Source: 66-474 sp035249175 (lineage in GTDB: Bacteria; Pseudomonadota; Gammaproteobacteria; Xanthomonadales; Rhodanobacteraceae). From it: a DNA stretch of 64,000 bases. Within the stretch, counting starts at the first letter, position 1. Every line of letters begins with the position of its first letter. The DNA is taken from the NCBI GenBank assembly GCA_035249175.1, contig DATFGT010000038.1:1-64000 (forward strand). The letters run 5' to 3'. The notes beneath the pieces were generated by a model. It was not told where the DNA came from. It was given only the letters and a program-made list of their open reading frames with translations, and searched no databases. Made by a program: the position numbers and the translations under genes. This document shows, piece after piece, positions 43,874 through 51,983 of the stretch.

Positions 43874-44212
43874 ATGGAAACGATCAGCTGGAACGACTTT
43901 GCCAAGGTCGAGTTGCGCGTGGGCCGCATCACCGACGCCCGGGTATTCGCCGAGGCGCGCAAACCTGCTTACGTATTGCAGGTCGACTTCGGCGCCGAGG
44001 TCGGCATCAGGAAATCCAGCGCGCAGATCACGAAGTTGTATGCACCGGAACAACTGGTCGGCAAGCTGGTGGTGGGTATCGTGAATTTCCCGAAGAAGCA
44101 GATCGGACCCCTGATGTCCGAATGCCTTGTCACCGGCTTCCACGATTCGAACGGTGATGTCGCCTTGTGCGTGCCCGACAAGGCAGTGCCGTTGGGCGCG
44201 AAGCTGGGTTGA
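43874..44212 (+). CDS. csaA: tRNA-binding protein CsaA
   Basis: 112 residues. Single tRNA-binding OB domain: VELRVGRITDARVFAEARKP, LQVDFG, SSAQITKLY, VVGIVNFPKKQIGPLMSECL and LCVPDKAVPLGAKL match CsaA along the whole length. CsaA binds tRNA and has been linked to chaperone and protein export activity in Bacillus. The gene stands alone, with the sigma-54 promoter of glnA following its stop. Confidence 0.92.
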   Translation: METISWNDFAKVELRVGRITDARVFAEARKPAYVLQVDFGAEVGIRKSSAQITKLYAPEQLVGKLVVGIVNFPKKQIGPLMSECLVTGFHDSNGDVALCVPDKAVPLGAKLG

Positions 44213-44224
44213 ACAGCATCATTT

Positions 44225-44241
44225 TTCACATTGATGGTGCA
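44225..44241 (+). promoter_or_regulatory. NtrC-type enhancer site 1 upstream of glnA
   Basis: TTCACATTGATGGTGCA matches the 17-bp NtrC consensus (TGCAC-N-GGTGCA form) with one mismatch in the left half and a perfect right half. It lies about 75 bases upstream of the -24 element, a usual distance for an enhancer. Confidence 0.65.
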
Positions 44242-44246
44242 AAGAT

Positions 44247-44263
44247 CGAACCAATCTGGTGCA
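44247..44263 (+). promoter_or_regulatory. NtrC-type enhancer site 2 upstream of glnA (weaker)
   Basis: CGAACCAATCTGGTGCA has a perfect right half-site and a poor left half. It is spaced 22 bases from site 1, two helical turns, so both would lie on the same DNA face, as in known tandem NtrC enhancers. Confidence 0.5.
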
Positions 44264-44314
44264 AATATCTCGGTACATCTATTGTAAAGCATTGAATTGA
44301 AAAGCTACCTTAGC

Positions 44315-44330
44315 TGGCACGCCGCTTGCA
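44315..44330 (+). promoter_or_regulatory. Sigma-54 promoter of glnA
   Basis: TGGCACGCCGCTTGCA is a full match to the -24/-12 consensus (TGGCAC-N5-TTGCA), with GG at 44316-44317 and GC at 44328-44329. The glnA start codon is 33 bases downstream. Confidence 0.9.
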
Positions 44331-44362
44331 CTTTCCAGCCATCCGCCCACTCCAGAGCCCCC

Positions 44363-45772
44363 ATGACCGCTCCCAAAGTTCTCGAAACCATCAAATCCGA
44401 AAACGTTGAATTTGTCGACCTGCGCTTCGCCGACCTGCGCGGCGTCGAACATCACGTCAGCTTTCCAGCGCACGCGATTGACGCCGACACTTTCGAAGAC
44501 GGCAAGATGTTCGACGGCTCGTCGATCTCTGGCTGGAAGGGCATCAACGAGTCGGACATGATCCTGATGCCCGATTTCGCGACCGCGTTCATCGATCCGT
44601 TCGCCGCGCACAAGCAGATGAACATCGTTTGCGATGTGCTGGAGCCGTCCACGATGCAGGCGTATGCGCGCGACCCGCGGTCGATCGCGCGCCGTGCGGA
44701 AGCATTCCTGAAATCCACGGGCGTTGCCGACACCGCATTCTTCGGACCCGAGCCGGAATTTTTCATTTTCGATTCGGTGCGTTGGCAGAACGACATGGGC
44801 CGCGTGTTCTACGAGATCGGCTCCGAGGAAGCTGCATGGTCATCGCGCTACAGGTACGAGGAAGGCAACCACGGCCATCGCCCCGGCGTGAAGGGCGGTT
44901 ATTTCCCGGTGCCACCGGTCGATTCGCTGCACGACCTGCGCGCGGAAATGTGCACGGTGCTGGAATCGCTGGGCCAGGTGGTCGAAGTGCACCACCACGA
45001 AGTCGCCAACGCGGGCCAGTGCGAGATCGGCGTGAAGTTCAACACGCTGCTGCACAAGGCCGATGACCTCCAAACCATGAAGTACGTGATCCGCAACGTC
45101 GCGCATGCCCATGGCAAGACTGTCACTTTCATGGCGAAACCCGTTGTTGGCGACAACGGTTCCGGCATGCACGTCCACCAGTCGCTGTCGAAGGACGGCA
45201 AGAATCTGTTCGCGGGTGAACTGTACGGTGGACTGTCGCAACTCGCGCTGTGGTACATCGGCGGCATCTTCAGGCATGCGCGTGCGATCAATGCCTTCTC
45301 CAACTCGACGACGAATTCGTACAAGCGCCTGGTGCCGGGCTTCGAGGCGCCGGTGATGCTGGCCTACTCCGCGCGCAATCGTTCGGCGTCGTGCCGCATC
45401 CCGTATGTATCGAATCCGAAGGGCCGTCGGATCGAAGTGCGTTTCCCCGATCCGATGAATTCGGGCTACCTCACTTTCACCGCGCTGATGATGGCGGGCC
45501 TCGACGGCATCCTGAACAAGACCGATCCGGGTCCGGCGATGGACAAGGACCTGTACGACCTGCCGCCGGAAGAGGAGCGCAACATTCCTCAGGTGTGCGC
45601 GTCGCTCGACTTGGCGCTGGAAGCGCTGGACCGCGATCGCGATTTCCTGAAGGCAGGCGGCGTGATGAGTGACGACTTCATCGATGCCTACATCGCGCAG
45701 AAGATGAAGGAAGTGACTGCGTATCGCGCCTCCACGCATCCACTCGAGTACCAGATGTATTACTCCATCTGA
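44363..45772 (+). CDS. glnA: Glutamine synthetase type I
   Basis: 469 residues from ATG 44363, the usual GSI-beta length. Key parts: FDGSSISGWKGINESDM, metal and glutamate site FFGPEPEFFIFD, HHEVANAGQCEIG, NGSGMHVHQSL, the flexible loop NSYKRLVPGFEAPV and the adenylylation site KDLYDLPPEE (Tyr about residue 398). It condenses glutamate and ammonia with ATP and is the centre of nitrogen assimilation. Regulation can be read upstream: sigma-54 promoter plus two NtrC-like sites, with ntrB/ntrC 1.8 kb downstream. The tyrosine loop implies control by GlnE, which is not in the window. Confidence 0.97.
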   Translation: MTAPKVLETIKSENVEFVDLRFADLRGVEHHVSFPAHAIDADTFEDGKMFDGSSISGWKGINESDMILMPDFATAFIDPFAAHKQMNIVCDVLEPSTMQAYARDPRSIARRAEAFLKSTGVADTAFFGPEPEFFIFDSVRWQNDMGRVFYEIGSEEAAWSSRYRYEEGNHGHRPGVKGGYFPVPPVDSLHDLRAEMCTVLESLGQVVEVHHHEVANAGQCEIGVKFNTLLHKADDLQTMKYVIRNVAHAHGKTVTFMAKPVVGDNGSGMHVHQSLSKDGKNLFAGELYGGLSQLALWYIGGIFRHARAINAFSNSTTNSYKRLVPGFEAPVMLAYSARNRSASCRIPYVSNPKGRRIEVRFPDPMNSGYLTFTALMMAGLDGILNKTDPGPAMDKDLYDLPPEEERNIPQVCASLDLALEALDRDRDFLKAGGVMSDDFIDAYIAQKMKEVTAYRASTHPLEYQMYYSI

Positions 45773-45784
45773 AGGCGAACGACC

Positions 45785-46309
45785 ATGTCCAGGCTTTTCG
45801 CCGACGCCTTTCGTTACAAAAGCTGGGCCAACCACGCGTTGCTGGATGATGGCGAGCGCCAATGGGCGGCGCTGCCGGACGAGGATGCGCGTTTCTTCGT
45901 GCGCATCCTCAACCACGCGCACGTGGTCGACCGTATCTTCATCGGCCATCTCACCGGCAAACCGCATGGCTTCGATGCCGACAATACCGTGACAACCCCC
46001 ACCATCGCCGAATTGCGGGCAGCGATCGCGCAAGCCGATGCGTGGTTGGTCGACTACGCGGCCGGTGCGACGGCCGAAGAGCTGGCGCGCGAGATCGAGT
46101 TCGAATTTACCGACGGCGACCGCGGCTGCATGCGTGCGGAAGAAATCCTGCTGCACCTGCTCACGCACGGGAATATTCACCGGGGCATGGCGGAACGGGT
46201 ACTCGCCGTGCACGGCCTCGAGCGTCCCGCAGATACCTTCACGCATTTCCTGCACCTGACGAATCCGTCGCGGCGCAACGGCAAGACGGCGTCGACACCG
46301 CCCGCATGA
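45785..46309 (+). CDS. DinB family protein
   Basis: 174 residues, starting 12 bases after the glnA stop. Four-helix DinB fold with the three metal-binding histidines recognisable as ILNHAHVVDRIF (first) and LLHLLTHGNIHRG (second and third). DinB-like proteins include mycothiol- or bacillithiol-dependent S-transferases and many of unknown substrate; this organism group does not make those thiols, so the role is open. Its stop overlaps the following GNAT gene by ATGA. It may be expressed by read-through from glnA. Confidence 0.85.
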   Translation: MSRLFADAFRYKSWANHALLDDGERQWAALPDEDARFFVRILNHAHVVDRIFIGHLTGKPHGFDADNTVTTPTIAELRAAIAQADAWLVDYAAGATAEELAREIEFEFTDGDRGCMRAEEILLHLLTHGNIHRGMAERVLAVHGLERPADTFTHFLHLTNPSRRNGKTASTPPA

Positions 46310-46800
46310 CCGCGGCGCGGGTGCGGCCGGGGACGAGCGACGATGCCGCGGCGGTCGCCTCGATTTACAACCATTACGTCACCCACACGATCGTGACTTT
46401 CGAGGAACAACCGGTTGCGGCAGCCGAAATGCAGTCGCGCATGATTGCCGTGCTCGCAAAGTTGCCTTGGCTAGTGCTGGAACACAAGGACGGCATCGCA
46501 GGTTACGCTTATGCCTCCCCGTGGAAATTGCGCGTCGGCTACCGGTTCGCGGTGGAAAGCTCGATCTACCTGGCGCCCGCGCAGGTCGGGCGCGGCTTCG
46601 GTTCCACCTTGTACGAAAACCTGCTCGAACATTTGCGTGCGCGCAACATCCATTGCGTGATCGGCGGCGCCACACTGCCAAATCCCGCCAGCGCCGCCCT
46701 CCACGAAAAACTCGGCTTCACGAAAGTTGCGCACTTTCGCGAGAATGGATTCAAGTTCGGCCGCTGGATCGACGTCGCATACTGGCAGCGCCTGTTGTGA
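46306..46800 (+). CDS. GNAT N-acetyltransferase, phosphinothricin/methionine sulfone type
   Basis: 164 residues from ATG 46306 (ATGA overlap with the DinB gene). VRPGTSDDAAAVASIYNHYV and TFEEQPVAAAEM at the N-terminus, then the acetyl-CoA loop APAQVGRGFGSTLYENLLEH, and the C-terminal NPASAALHEKLGFTKVAHF and KFGRWIDVAYWQ, are typical of the Pat/MddA/YncA group. These acetylate phosphinothricin, methionine sulfone or sulfoximine, which are glutamate and glutamine-synthetase inhibitor analogues. That fits its place beside glnA, although the substrate is inferred. Confidence 0.88.
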   Translation: MTAARVRPGTSDDAAAVASIYNHYVTHTIVTFEEQPVAAAEMQSRMIAVLAKLPWLVLEHKDGIAGYAYASPWKLRVGYRFAVESSIYLAPAQVGRGFGSTLYENLLEHLRARNIHCVIGGATLPNPASAALHEKLGFTKVAHFRENGFKFGRWIDVAYWQRLL

Positions 46801-46882
46801 GCGCACGCCCATGGTTTAGTTTGTGTTCGCACGATGCAAATCGAAGCGGCGATAATCAAGGCCCCGGCACGACTGATCCGAA

Positions 46883-47539
46883 ATGCCCGCTTCCCTGCCT
46901 TTGTTTGAAACGTCGTCGCTGGTTGGCACGTGCGAGGAGCTTGCGCCGGGTGCGTGGGTGTTGCACGGTTTCGGGCTGGATCGTGCCGAAACGTTGCTGC
47001 GCGAAATCGCATGCATCTCGGCGACGTCACCCTTCCGGCATCTCGTCACGCCTGGCGGCAAGATCATGTCGGTGGCGATGACGAACTGCGGCCCGGCGGG
47101 TTGGTTCAGCGATCGGCGCGGCTATCGCTACACGGCAACTGATCCCGAAACCGGCGCGCCATGGCCGAAGATGCCCGAATCGTTTGCACGGCTCGCGCGC
47201 GATGCCGCACTTGAAGCGGGATTCGAGAACTACGCGCCGGACGCATGTCTGATCAACCGTTATGAGGTCGGCACGCGCCTGACGCTGCACCAGGATCAAG
47301 ACGAACGCGATCGCCGCGCCCCGATCGTATCGGTGTCACTCGGCTTGCCGGCCACGTTCCTGTTTGGCGGCCCTCTGCGTAAAGATCCGCAACGCCGCGT
47401 CCACCTCAAGCACGGAGACGTGGTGGTGTGGGGCGGCCCTTCGCGGATGCGCTACCACGGCGTGCTGTCGATCAAGGGTGGCGAACATCCGCTCACCGGT
47501 GCGCGGCGTTACAACCTCACGTTCCGCGTTGCGCGCTGA
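46883..47539 (+). CDS. alkB: DNA oxidative demethylase AlkB
   Basis: 218 residues. AlkB landmarks: MSVAMTNCGPAGWFSDRRGY, INRYEVGTRLTLHQDQDE (His-x-Asp iron ligands), SVSLGLPATFLFGG, WGGPSRMRYHGV (third ligand His) and the 2-oxoglutarate motif RRYNLTFR. It repairs 1-methyladenine and 3-methylcytosine in DNA and RNA by oxidation. The gene lies between the glnA unit and ntrBC without apparent adaptive-response neighbours such as ada. No Ada box was recognised. Confidence 0.93.
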   Translation: MPASLPLFETSSLVGTCEELAPGAWVLHGFGLDRAETLLREIACISATSPFRHLVTPGGKIMSVAMTNCGPAGWFSDRRGYRYTATDPETGAPWPKMPESFARLARDAALEAGFENYAPDACLINRYEVGTRLTLHQDQDERDRRAPIVSVSLGLPATFLFGGPLRKDPQRRVHLKHGDVVVWGGPSRMRYHGVLSIKGGEHPLTGARRYNLTFRVAR

Positions 47540-47559
47540 GCTTGTGGGTTGCCGCCGCG

Positions 47560-47576
47560 TGCACTAGATTGGTGCA
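47560..47576 (+). promoter_or_regulatory. NtrC-binding palindrome touching the ntrB start codon
   Basis: TGCACTAGATTGGTGCA is a near-ideal 17-bp NtrC site with both half-sites intact. It ends at the base before the ATG of ntrB and occupies the place where a ribosome site would be; no Shine-Dalgarno sequence is visible. It suggests autoregulation of ntrBC. Confidence 0.8.
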
Positions 47577-48599
47577 ATGTTGCGCACCAAGCTGGATACG
47601 GCTCTGCTCGACGAACTTGCGACCGGCGTGGCCGGGCTGGACGCCGAGGGCCGCGTCACCTATGCCAATCCGGCTTTCATCGAGCACACCGGCTATGGGT
47701 TGTCGCGCCTTCTCGGGCAGACGATCGAGATCCTGAAACCGGATGGTGGCCTCCTGCAAGCCATGGTCCTGCGGTCACGGGCGGAACACGCCACGCTCGG
47801 CTTGCCCGGCGTGGCGGTTTGCGCAACACCGGGCAACGAGTTGCGCCTCGATTTCAGCTTCACGCCATCCGAAAACGGCGTGTGGGTCGAAACCCGTCCG
47901 GCCGTGACGGCGAAGGGTCCTGCGGGCGTGTCGGAATCGCTGCGCGGTTTCGCGCATGAAATCCGAAATCCACTGGCCGCGATTTCGGGCGCAGCCCAAT
48001 TGCTGGAGCGGCGCGCGGGCACCACCGGGCAGCGCGAACTCGCGCAACTGATCCGTGGCGAAGCCGTGCGGCTGGCGACGCTGGCCGAACGCCTGTTGGG
48101 CGCACGCCACGCGATGGCAACGCGTGCGGTCAACGTGCACGCGATGCTGGAGCGTGCCGCGGAATTGCTGCAGGCCGAACGTGGCGATGTCGCCATCGTG
48201 CGTGATTACGATCCCAGCCTGCCCGCCTGGCACGGCGATCCCGACCGCCTGCTGCAGGCGATCCTGAACCTGATACGCAACGCAGTGCAAGCCAATGCGA
48301 CGCGGATCGTGCTGCGCAGCCGCGCCGAAGCCGGCTGGCGCGATGCGCACGGGCAGCGCGTGCCGGCATTGCGCATCGAGGTGGAAGATGACGGCGACGG
48401 CGTGCCCGACGCGATCGCGGCAACGTTGTTCGAGCCGATGGTGTCGGGTCGCGCGGATGGAACGGGCCTTGGGCTTGCCCTTGCGCGCGAAATCGCACGC
48501 GAACACGGCGGCGAACTTGCGCTGCAACGGCGGCCATCGGGATCGTGCTTCGTGCTGTTGCTGCCCCGCCACCCGCGCCCGGGAGAAATGCATGAGTGA
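47577..48599 (+). CDS. glnL: Nitrogen regulation sensor kinase NtrB (GlnL)
   Basis: 340 residues from ATG 47577. PAS domain (LATGVAGLDAEGRVTYANPA, TGYGLSRLLGQTIE), DHp helix with the phosphorylated His in RGFAHEIRNPLAAISGAAQL, and HATPase_c with ILNLIRNAVQAN, DGDGVPDAI and GTGLGLALAREIAREHGG. It phosphorylates NtrC under nitrogen limitation and acts as phosphatase when bound by a PII protein. It overlaps ntrC by 8 bases. The start codon directly follows an NtrC operator and lacks a clear ribosome site. Confidence 0.94.
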   Translation: MLRTKLDTALLDELATGVAGLDAEGRVTYANPAFIEHTGYGLSRLLGQTIEILKPDGGLLQAMVLRSRAEHATLGLPGVAVCATPGNELRLDFSFTPSENGVWVETRPAVTAKGPAGVSESLRGFAHEIRNPLAAISGAAQLLERRAGTTGQRELAQLIRGEAVRLATLAERLLGARHAMATRAVNVHAMLERAAELLQAERGDVAIVRDYDPSLPAWHGDPDRLLQAILNLIRNAVQANATRIVLRSRAEAGWRDAHGQRVPALRIEVEDDGDGVPDAIAATLFEPMVSGRADGTGLGLALAREIAREHGGELALQRRPSGSCFVLLLPRHPRPGEMHE

Positions 48600-49995
48600 C
48601 ATCTATATCGTCGACGATGACCGCGCGGTGCGCTTCGTGTTGGCGACGGCGCTGCGCGACGCGGCACACGTGGTCACCGAGTTCGCCGATGCCGAAGCCA
48701 CGCGACGCGCATTGCAACGCGCGGTTCCGGACCTCTTGATCAGCGACGTGCGCTTGCCCGGCGACGATGGCCTGGCCCTGTTGCGCGAAGCGAAGGCGGC
48801 ACATCCGAATCTGCCTGTGATCGTGATGAGCGCGTTCACCGATGTCGCGACCACCGCGGCCGCCTATCGCGAAGGCGCGGCGGATTACCTGGCCAAGCCG
48901 TTCGATCTCGCTCGGGCGGTGGCCTCCGCGCAACGCGCGGTCGGGGAGGCGGCGCAGGCCGGACAAGCTTCGCGCACAGCGGTTCCGCATCACGCGTTGC
49001 TCGGTGAAAGTCCGGCGATGCGCGAGGTGTTCCGCCTGATCGGACGGGTCGCCGCCAGCGATCTCAACGTATTGGTCACCGGTGAAACCGGCACCGGCAA
49101 GGAACTGGTCGCGCGCGCACTGCACGAGGAAAGCGCGCGGCGTGCGCGGCCATTCGTCGCGCTCAACACCGCCGCGATCCCCGCGGAGTTGCTGGAATCG
49201 GAATTGTTCGGCCACGAGGCCGGCGCGTTCACGGGCGCGCAGCGGCGGATGGCCGGGCGCTTCGAACAGGCCGAAGGGGGCACGCTGTTCCTCGATGAAA
49301 TCGGCGACATGCCGCTGCCACTGCAGACGCGCCTGCTGCGCGTGTTGGCAGGGGGCGAGTTTTACCGCGTGGGGGGGCGTGAATTGATCCACAGCAACGT
49401 GCGCGTGCTGGCGGCGACGCACCAGGATCTGGATGCGAGGGTCGCACGCGGCGCGTTTCGCGCCGACCTGATGCATCGCCTCGACGTGTTGCGCATCCAT
49501 TTGCCGCCGTTACGCGAACGCCGCACGGACATCCCGCTGCTGGCGAGGCAGTTTCTTGCCTCGGTGGTGCACGAGTTGAAGCTGCCGGAAAAACATTTCG
49601 CGCTGACCGCACTGCAGGCACTGGCGAAGATGGAATTTCCCGGCAACGTGCGGCAACTGGAAAATCTGTGTCGACGCCTTGCGGTGGTGGCACCCGGCAC
49701 AACGATTCGCCGCGAAGACATCGACGATGCCGGAACGCGATTGCCTTTCCGATCCGCGCACCCGGCGCTGCCGTGGGAGTCGGCGCTGCGAACATGGGCC
49801 GATGCAGAACTTGCAGGCGATGCGGAAAACCTGCACGCGCGGGCCCGCGAACGCCTGGACAGGGTATTGCTGGATGCCGCACTGGCCGCGCACGATGGAC
49901 ATCGCCAGAATGCCGCGAAGGCATTGGGATTGGGCCGCAATACCTTGACGCGCAAGCTGGGCAGTTCACGCAAGCAACCGAAGGATTCGCGATGA
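48592..49995 (+). CDS. glnG: Nitrogen regulation response regulator NtrC (GlnG)
   Basis: 467 residues from ATG 48592, with GGGAGAAA upstream; overlaps ntrB by 8 bases. Receiver: IYIVDDDRAVR, phospho-Asp in LLISDVRLPGDDG, YLAKPFD. The AAA+ sigma-54 activator domain has Walker A GETGTGKELVARALH, the sigma-54 contact loop in GHEAGAFTGAQRRM (GAFTGA intact), Walker B GGTLFLDEIGDMP and LRVLAGGEFYRVGG. A Fis-type helix-turn-helix closes the protein (HRQNAAKALGLGRNTLTRKL). It should activate the glnA sigma-54 promoter in this window. Confidence 0.96.
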   Translation: MSDIYIVDDDRAVRFVLATALRDAAHVVTEFADAEATRRALQRAVPDLLISDVRLPGDDGLALLREAKAAHPNLPVIVMSAFTDVATTAAAYREGAADYLAKPFDLARAVASAQRAVGEAAQAGQASRTAVPHHALLGESPAMREVFRLIGRVAASDLNVLVTGETGTGKELVARALHEESARRARPFVALNTAAIPAELLESELFGHEAGAFTGAQRRMAGRFEQAEGGTLFLDEIGDMPLPLQTRLLRVLAGGEFYRVGGRELIHSNVRVLAATHQDLDARVARGAFRADLMHRLDVLRIHLPPLRERRTDIPLLARQFLASVVHELKLPEKHFALTALQALAKMEFPGNVRQLENLCRRLAVVAPGTTIRREDIDDAGTRLPFRSAHPALPWESALRTWADAELAGDAENLHARARERLDRVLLDAALAAHDGHRQNAAKALGLGRNTLTRKLGSSRKQPKDSR

Positions 49996-50459
49996 ATTCC
50001 ATGATACGCGTCCGCATTGCCACCACGGCCGACCTGCAGTTTTTGGTGGACTGCAACGCTGCAATGGCGCTGGAAACCGAACACAAGCGACTCGATCGCC
50101 AGGTACTGGCACGCGGTACGCGCGCGGTATTCGACGACACGCGCCGAGGTTTTTATTTGGTCGCCGAACGCGACAGCGAGCCGGCCGGCTGCCTGCTCGT
50201 CACCTACGAATGGAGCGACTGGCGCAATGGCGATTGGTGGTGGTTCCAGAGCGTGTACGTGACGCCCGCCGCGCGCCGCAGCGGCGTATTTCGCGCGTTG
50301 TACGCGGACGTCGAACGCCGCGCGCGCGCCGCCGGCGCGGTTGGGTTGCGCCTGTATGTCGAACGCGACAACGCGCGCGCGCAGCAAACCTACGCGTCGC
50401 TCGGAATGCAAGAAGAGGCTTATAAGATGCTGCGGCGCGGGTTCATCGATTTTGGTTGA
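49992..50459 (+). CDS. GNAT family N-acetyltransferase
   Basis: 155 residues from ATG 49992, sharing ATGA with the ntrC stop. RVRIATTADLQFLVDCNAAM starts the fold; WWWFQSVYVTPAARRSGVFR holds strand 4 and the acetyl-CoA pyrophosphate loop (R-R-S-G-V-F in place of the usual Q/RxxGxG/A), and NARAQQTYASLGMQEEAYK is the C-terminal helix-strand. Substrate unknown. The coupling to ntrC hints at nitrogen-dependent expression, not necessarily at a nitrogen-related substrate. Confidence 0.85.
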   Translation: MNSMIRVRIATTADLQFLVDCNAAMALETEHKRLDRQVLARGTRAVFDDTRRGFYLVAERDSEPAGCLLVTYEWSDWRNGDWWWFQSVYVTPAARRSGVFRALYADVERRARAAGAVGLRLYVERDNARAQQTYASLGMQEEAYKMLRRGFIDFG

Positions 50460-50574
50460 TGGGATGTCTCATGTCGTCCAGTGGCGAAGGGTGGAGGCTG
50501 CATCATTGGACATGGCGCGGTTCCGGCTTCCGCCGAAATGGTGATAATGGAGCCATGGCCCGGAGGGCGAAACA

Positions 50575-51858
50575 ATGATTCCGCAAACACGTCGCGTCGC
50601 CGTACTCGGCGGCGTGCGCATCCCGTTCTGCAAGCGGGACACCGCCTACGCCGACCTCGGCAACTTCGGGATGTCGGTGGAGGTGCTGGGGGCGCTGGTC
50701 GAGAAGTTCGGCCTGCATGGCCTGGAACTGGGCGAAGTTGCGTTTGGCGCGGTGATGAGGCATCCGGCCGACTGGAATCTCGCGCGCGAGGCATTGCAGT
50801 CTTCCGGCCTCGCGATGACCACGCCCGGCATCACCACCGCGCGTGCCTGCGGCACTTCGCTCGACAACGCGATCCTGATCGCGCAGAAAATCGCGACCGG
50901 CCAGATCGAAGCCGGCATCGGCGGCGGTTCGGATACCACCAGCCAGGTGCCGCTGACCTATTCGAATCGCCTGCAGCAACGGTTGTTGGATTTGAACCGC
51001 GCAAAAACATTCGGGCAGAAGCTGCGCGCCGCGACGCACGGGTTTCGCCTGCGCGAATTGCAACCGCAGGTGCCGGGTGTGGTCGAGCCGCGCACCGGTC
51101 TCTCGATGGGCCAGCACTGCGAGAAGATGGCGCGCGAATGGAAGATCGGCCGCGCCGAACAGGACCGGTGGGCGCTGGAAAGCCATCGCAAGCTCGCGGC
51201 TGCGTACAACAACGGCTTCTTCGATGATCTGGTGATTCCGTTTCGCGGCGTCGCGCGCGACAACCTGTTGCGCCCCGACACCACGCTCGAGAAACTCGCC
51301 GCACTCAAACCCGCGTTCGATCGCGCGTCGGGTCAGGGCACGCTCACCGCCGGCAATTCTTCGGCGCTGTCGGATGGGGCAGCGGCGGTGCTGCTGGCCA
51401 GCGAAGACTGGGCTGCGGCGCGCAAGCTGCCGGTGTTGGCGTACCTCATCTTCGCGGAGGTCGCCGGCGTCGATTACGTGCATGGCGAGGGCCTGCTGAT
51501 GGCGCCGACCATCGCGGTGTCGCGGATGCTGCAACGCGCAGGAATGACCTTGCAGGATTTCGACTTCTACGAAATCCACGAAGCCTTCGCCGCGCAGGTG
51601 CTGTGCCAGTTGCGCGCGTGGGAGTCGCCGGATTACTGCAGGAACCGGCTCGGCCTGGATGCGCCGCTGGGCTCGATCGACCCCGCGAAGATCAACGTCA
51701 ACGGGTCGAGCCTCGCCACCGGTCACCCGTTTGCCGCAACCGGCGCGCGTATCGTGGCGACGCTGGCGAAGCTGCTTGTGCAGAGGGGTTCGGGACGCGG
51801 GCTGATCTCGATCTGCACCGCGGGCGGGATGGGCGTCGTAGCGATCCTGGAACGGTAG
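50575..51858 (+). CDS. Thiolase family acetyl-CoA C-acyltransferase (FadI-like)
   Basis: 427 residues from ATG 50575, with GGAGGG about 8 bases upstream. Active-site features: nucleophile cysteine in TARACGTSLDNAI, RTGLSMGQHCEKMA, the helix EIHEAFAAQV (NEAFA type), the histidine loop NVNGSSLATGHPFAATGAR and the acid/base cysteine in CTAGGMGV. The length and the ARACGTS variant are nearer to FadI, the anaerobic or trifunctional type, than to FadA. It catalyses thiolytic cleavage in fatty-acid oxidation or the reverse condensation. No fadJ partner is adjacent. A palindromic repeat overlaps its stop. Confidence 0.88.
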   Translation: MIPQTRRVAVLGGVRIPFCKRDTAYADLGNFGMSVEVLGALVEKFGLHGLELGEVAFGAVMRHPADWNLAREALQSSGLAMTTPGITTARACGTSLDNAILIAQKIATGQIEAGIGGGSDTTSQVPLTYSNRLQQRLLDLNRAKTFGQKLRAATHGFRLRELQPQVPGVVEPRTGLSMGQHCEKMAREWKIGRAEQDRWALESHRKLAAAYNNGFFDDLVIPFRGVARDNLLRPDTTLEKLAALKPAFDRASGQGTLTAGNSSALSDGAAAVLLASEDWAAARKLPVLAYLIFAEVAGVDYVHGEGLLMAPTIAVSRMLQRAGMTLQDFDFYEIHEAFAAQVLCQLRAWESPDYCRNRLGLDAPLGSIDPAKINVNGSSLATGHPFAATGARIVATLAKLLVQRGSGRGLISICTAGGMGVVAILER

Positions 51859-51959
51859 GCTGGGCCGAGGCGCGTGGGTTGGGCTGAATGCAATGAAGCC
51901 CAATCGGGCGCATCCGCGCGGTCGTTCGCCGGGCTTCGTTTGCGCTCAGGCCAATCTAC
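51855..51959. repeat. Palindromic element at the end of the thiolase gene
   Basis: About 105 bp. It starts GTAGGCTGGGCC and ends GGCCAATCTAC, imperfect inverted ends; inside are GGTTGGGCTGAATGCAATGA (then AGCCCA) and GGGCTTCGTTTGCGCTCAGG, two opposed copies of the same GTTGGGCT unit found at 38160-38186. It overlaps the TAG stop of the thiolase gene and lies between two convergent genes, where it could act as a bidirectional terminator. Confidence 0.6.
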
Positions 51960-51983
51960 CGCTGCAACAGGTGGCGCCGCGGT

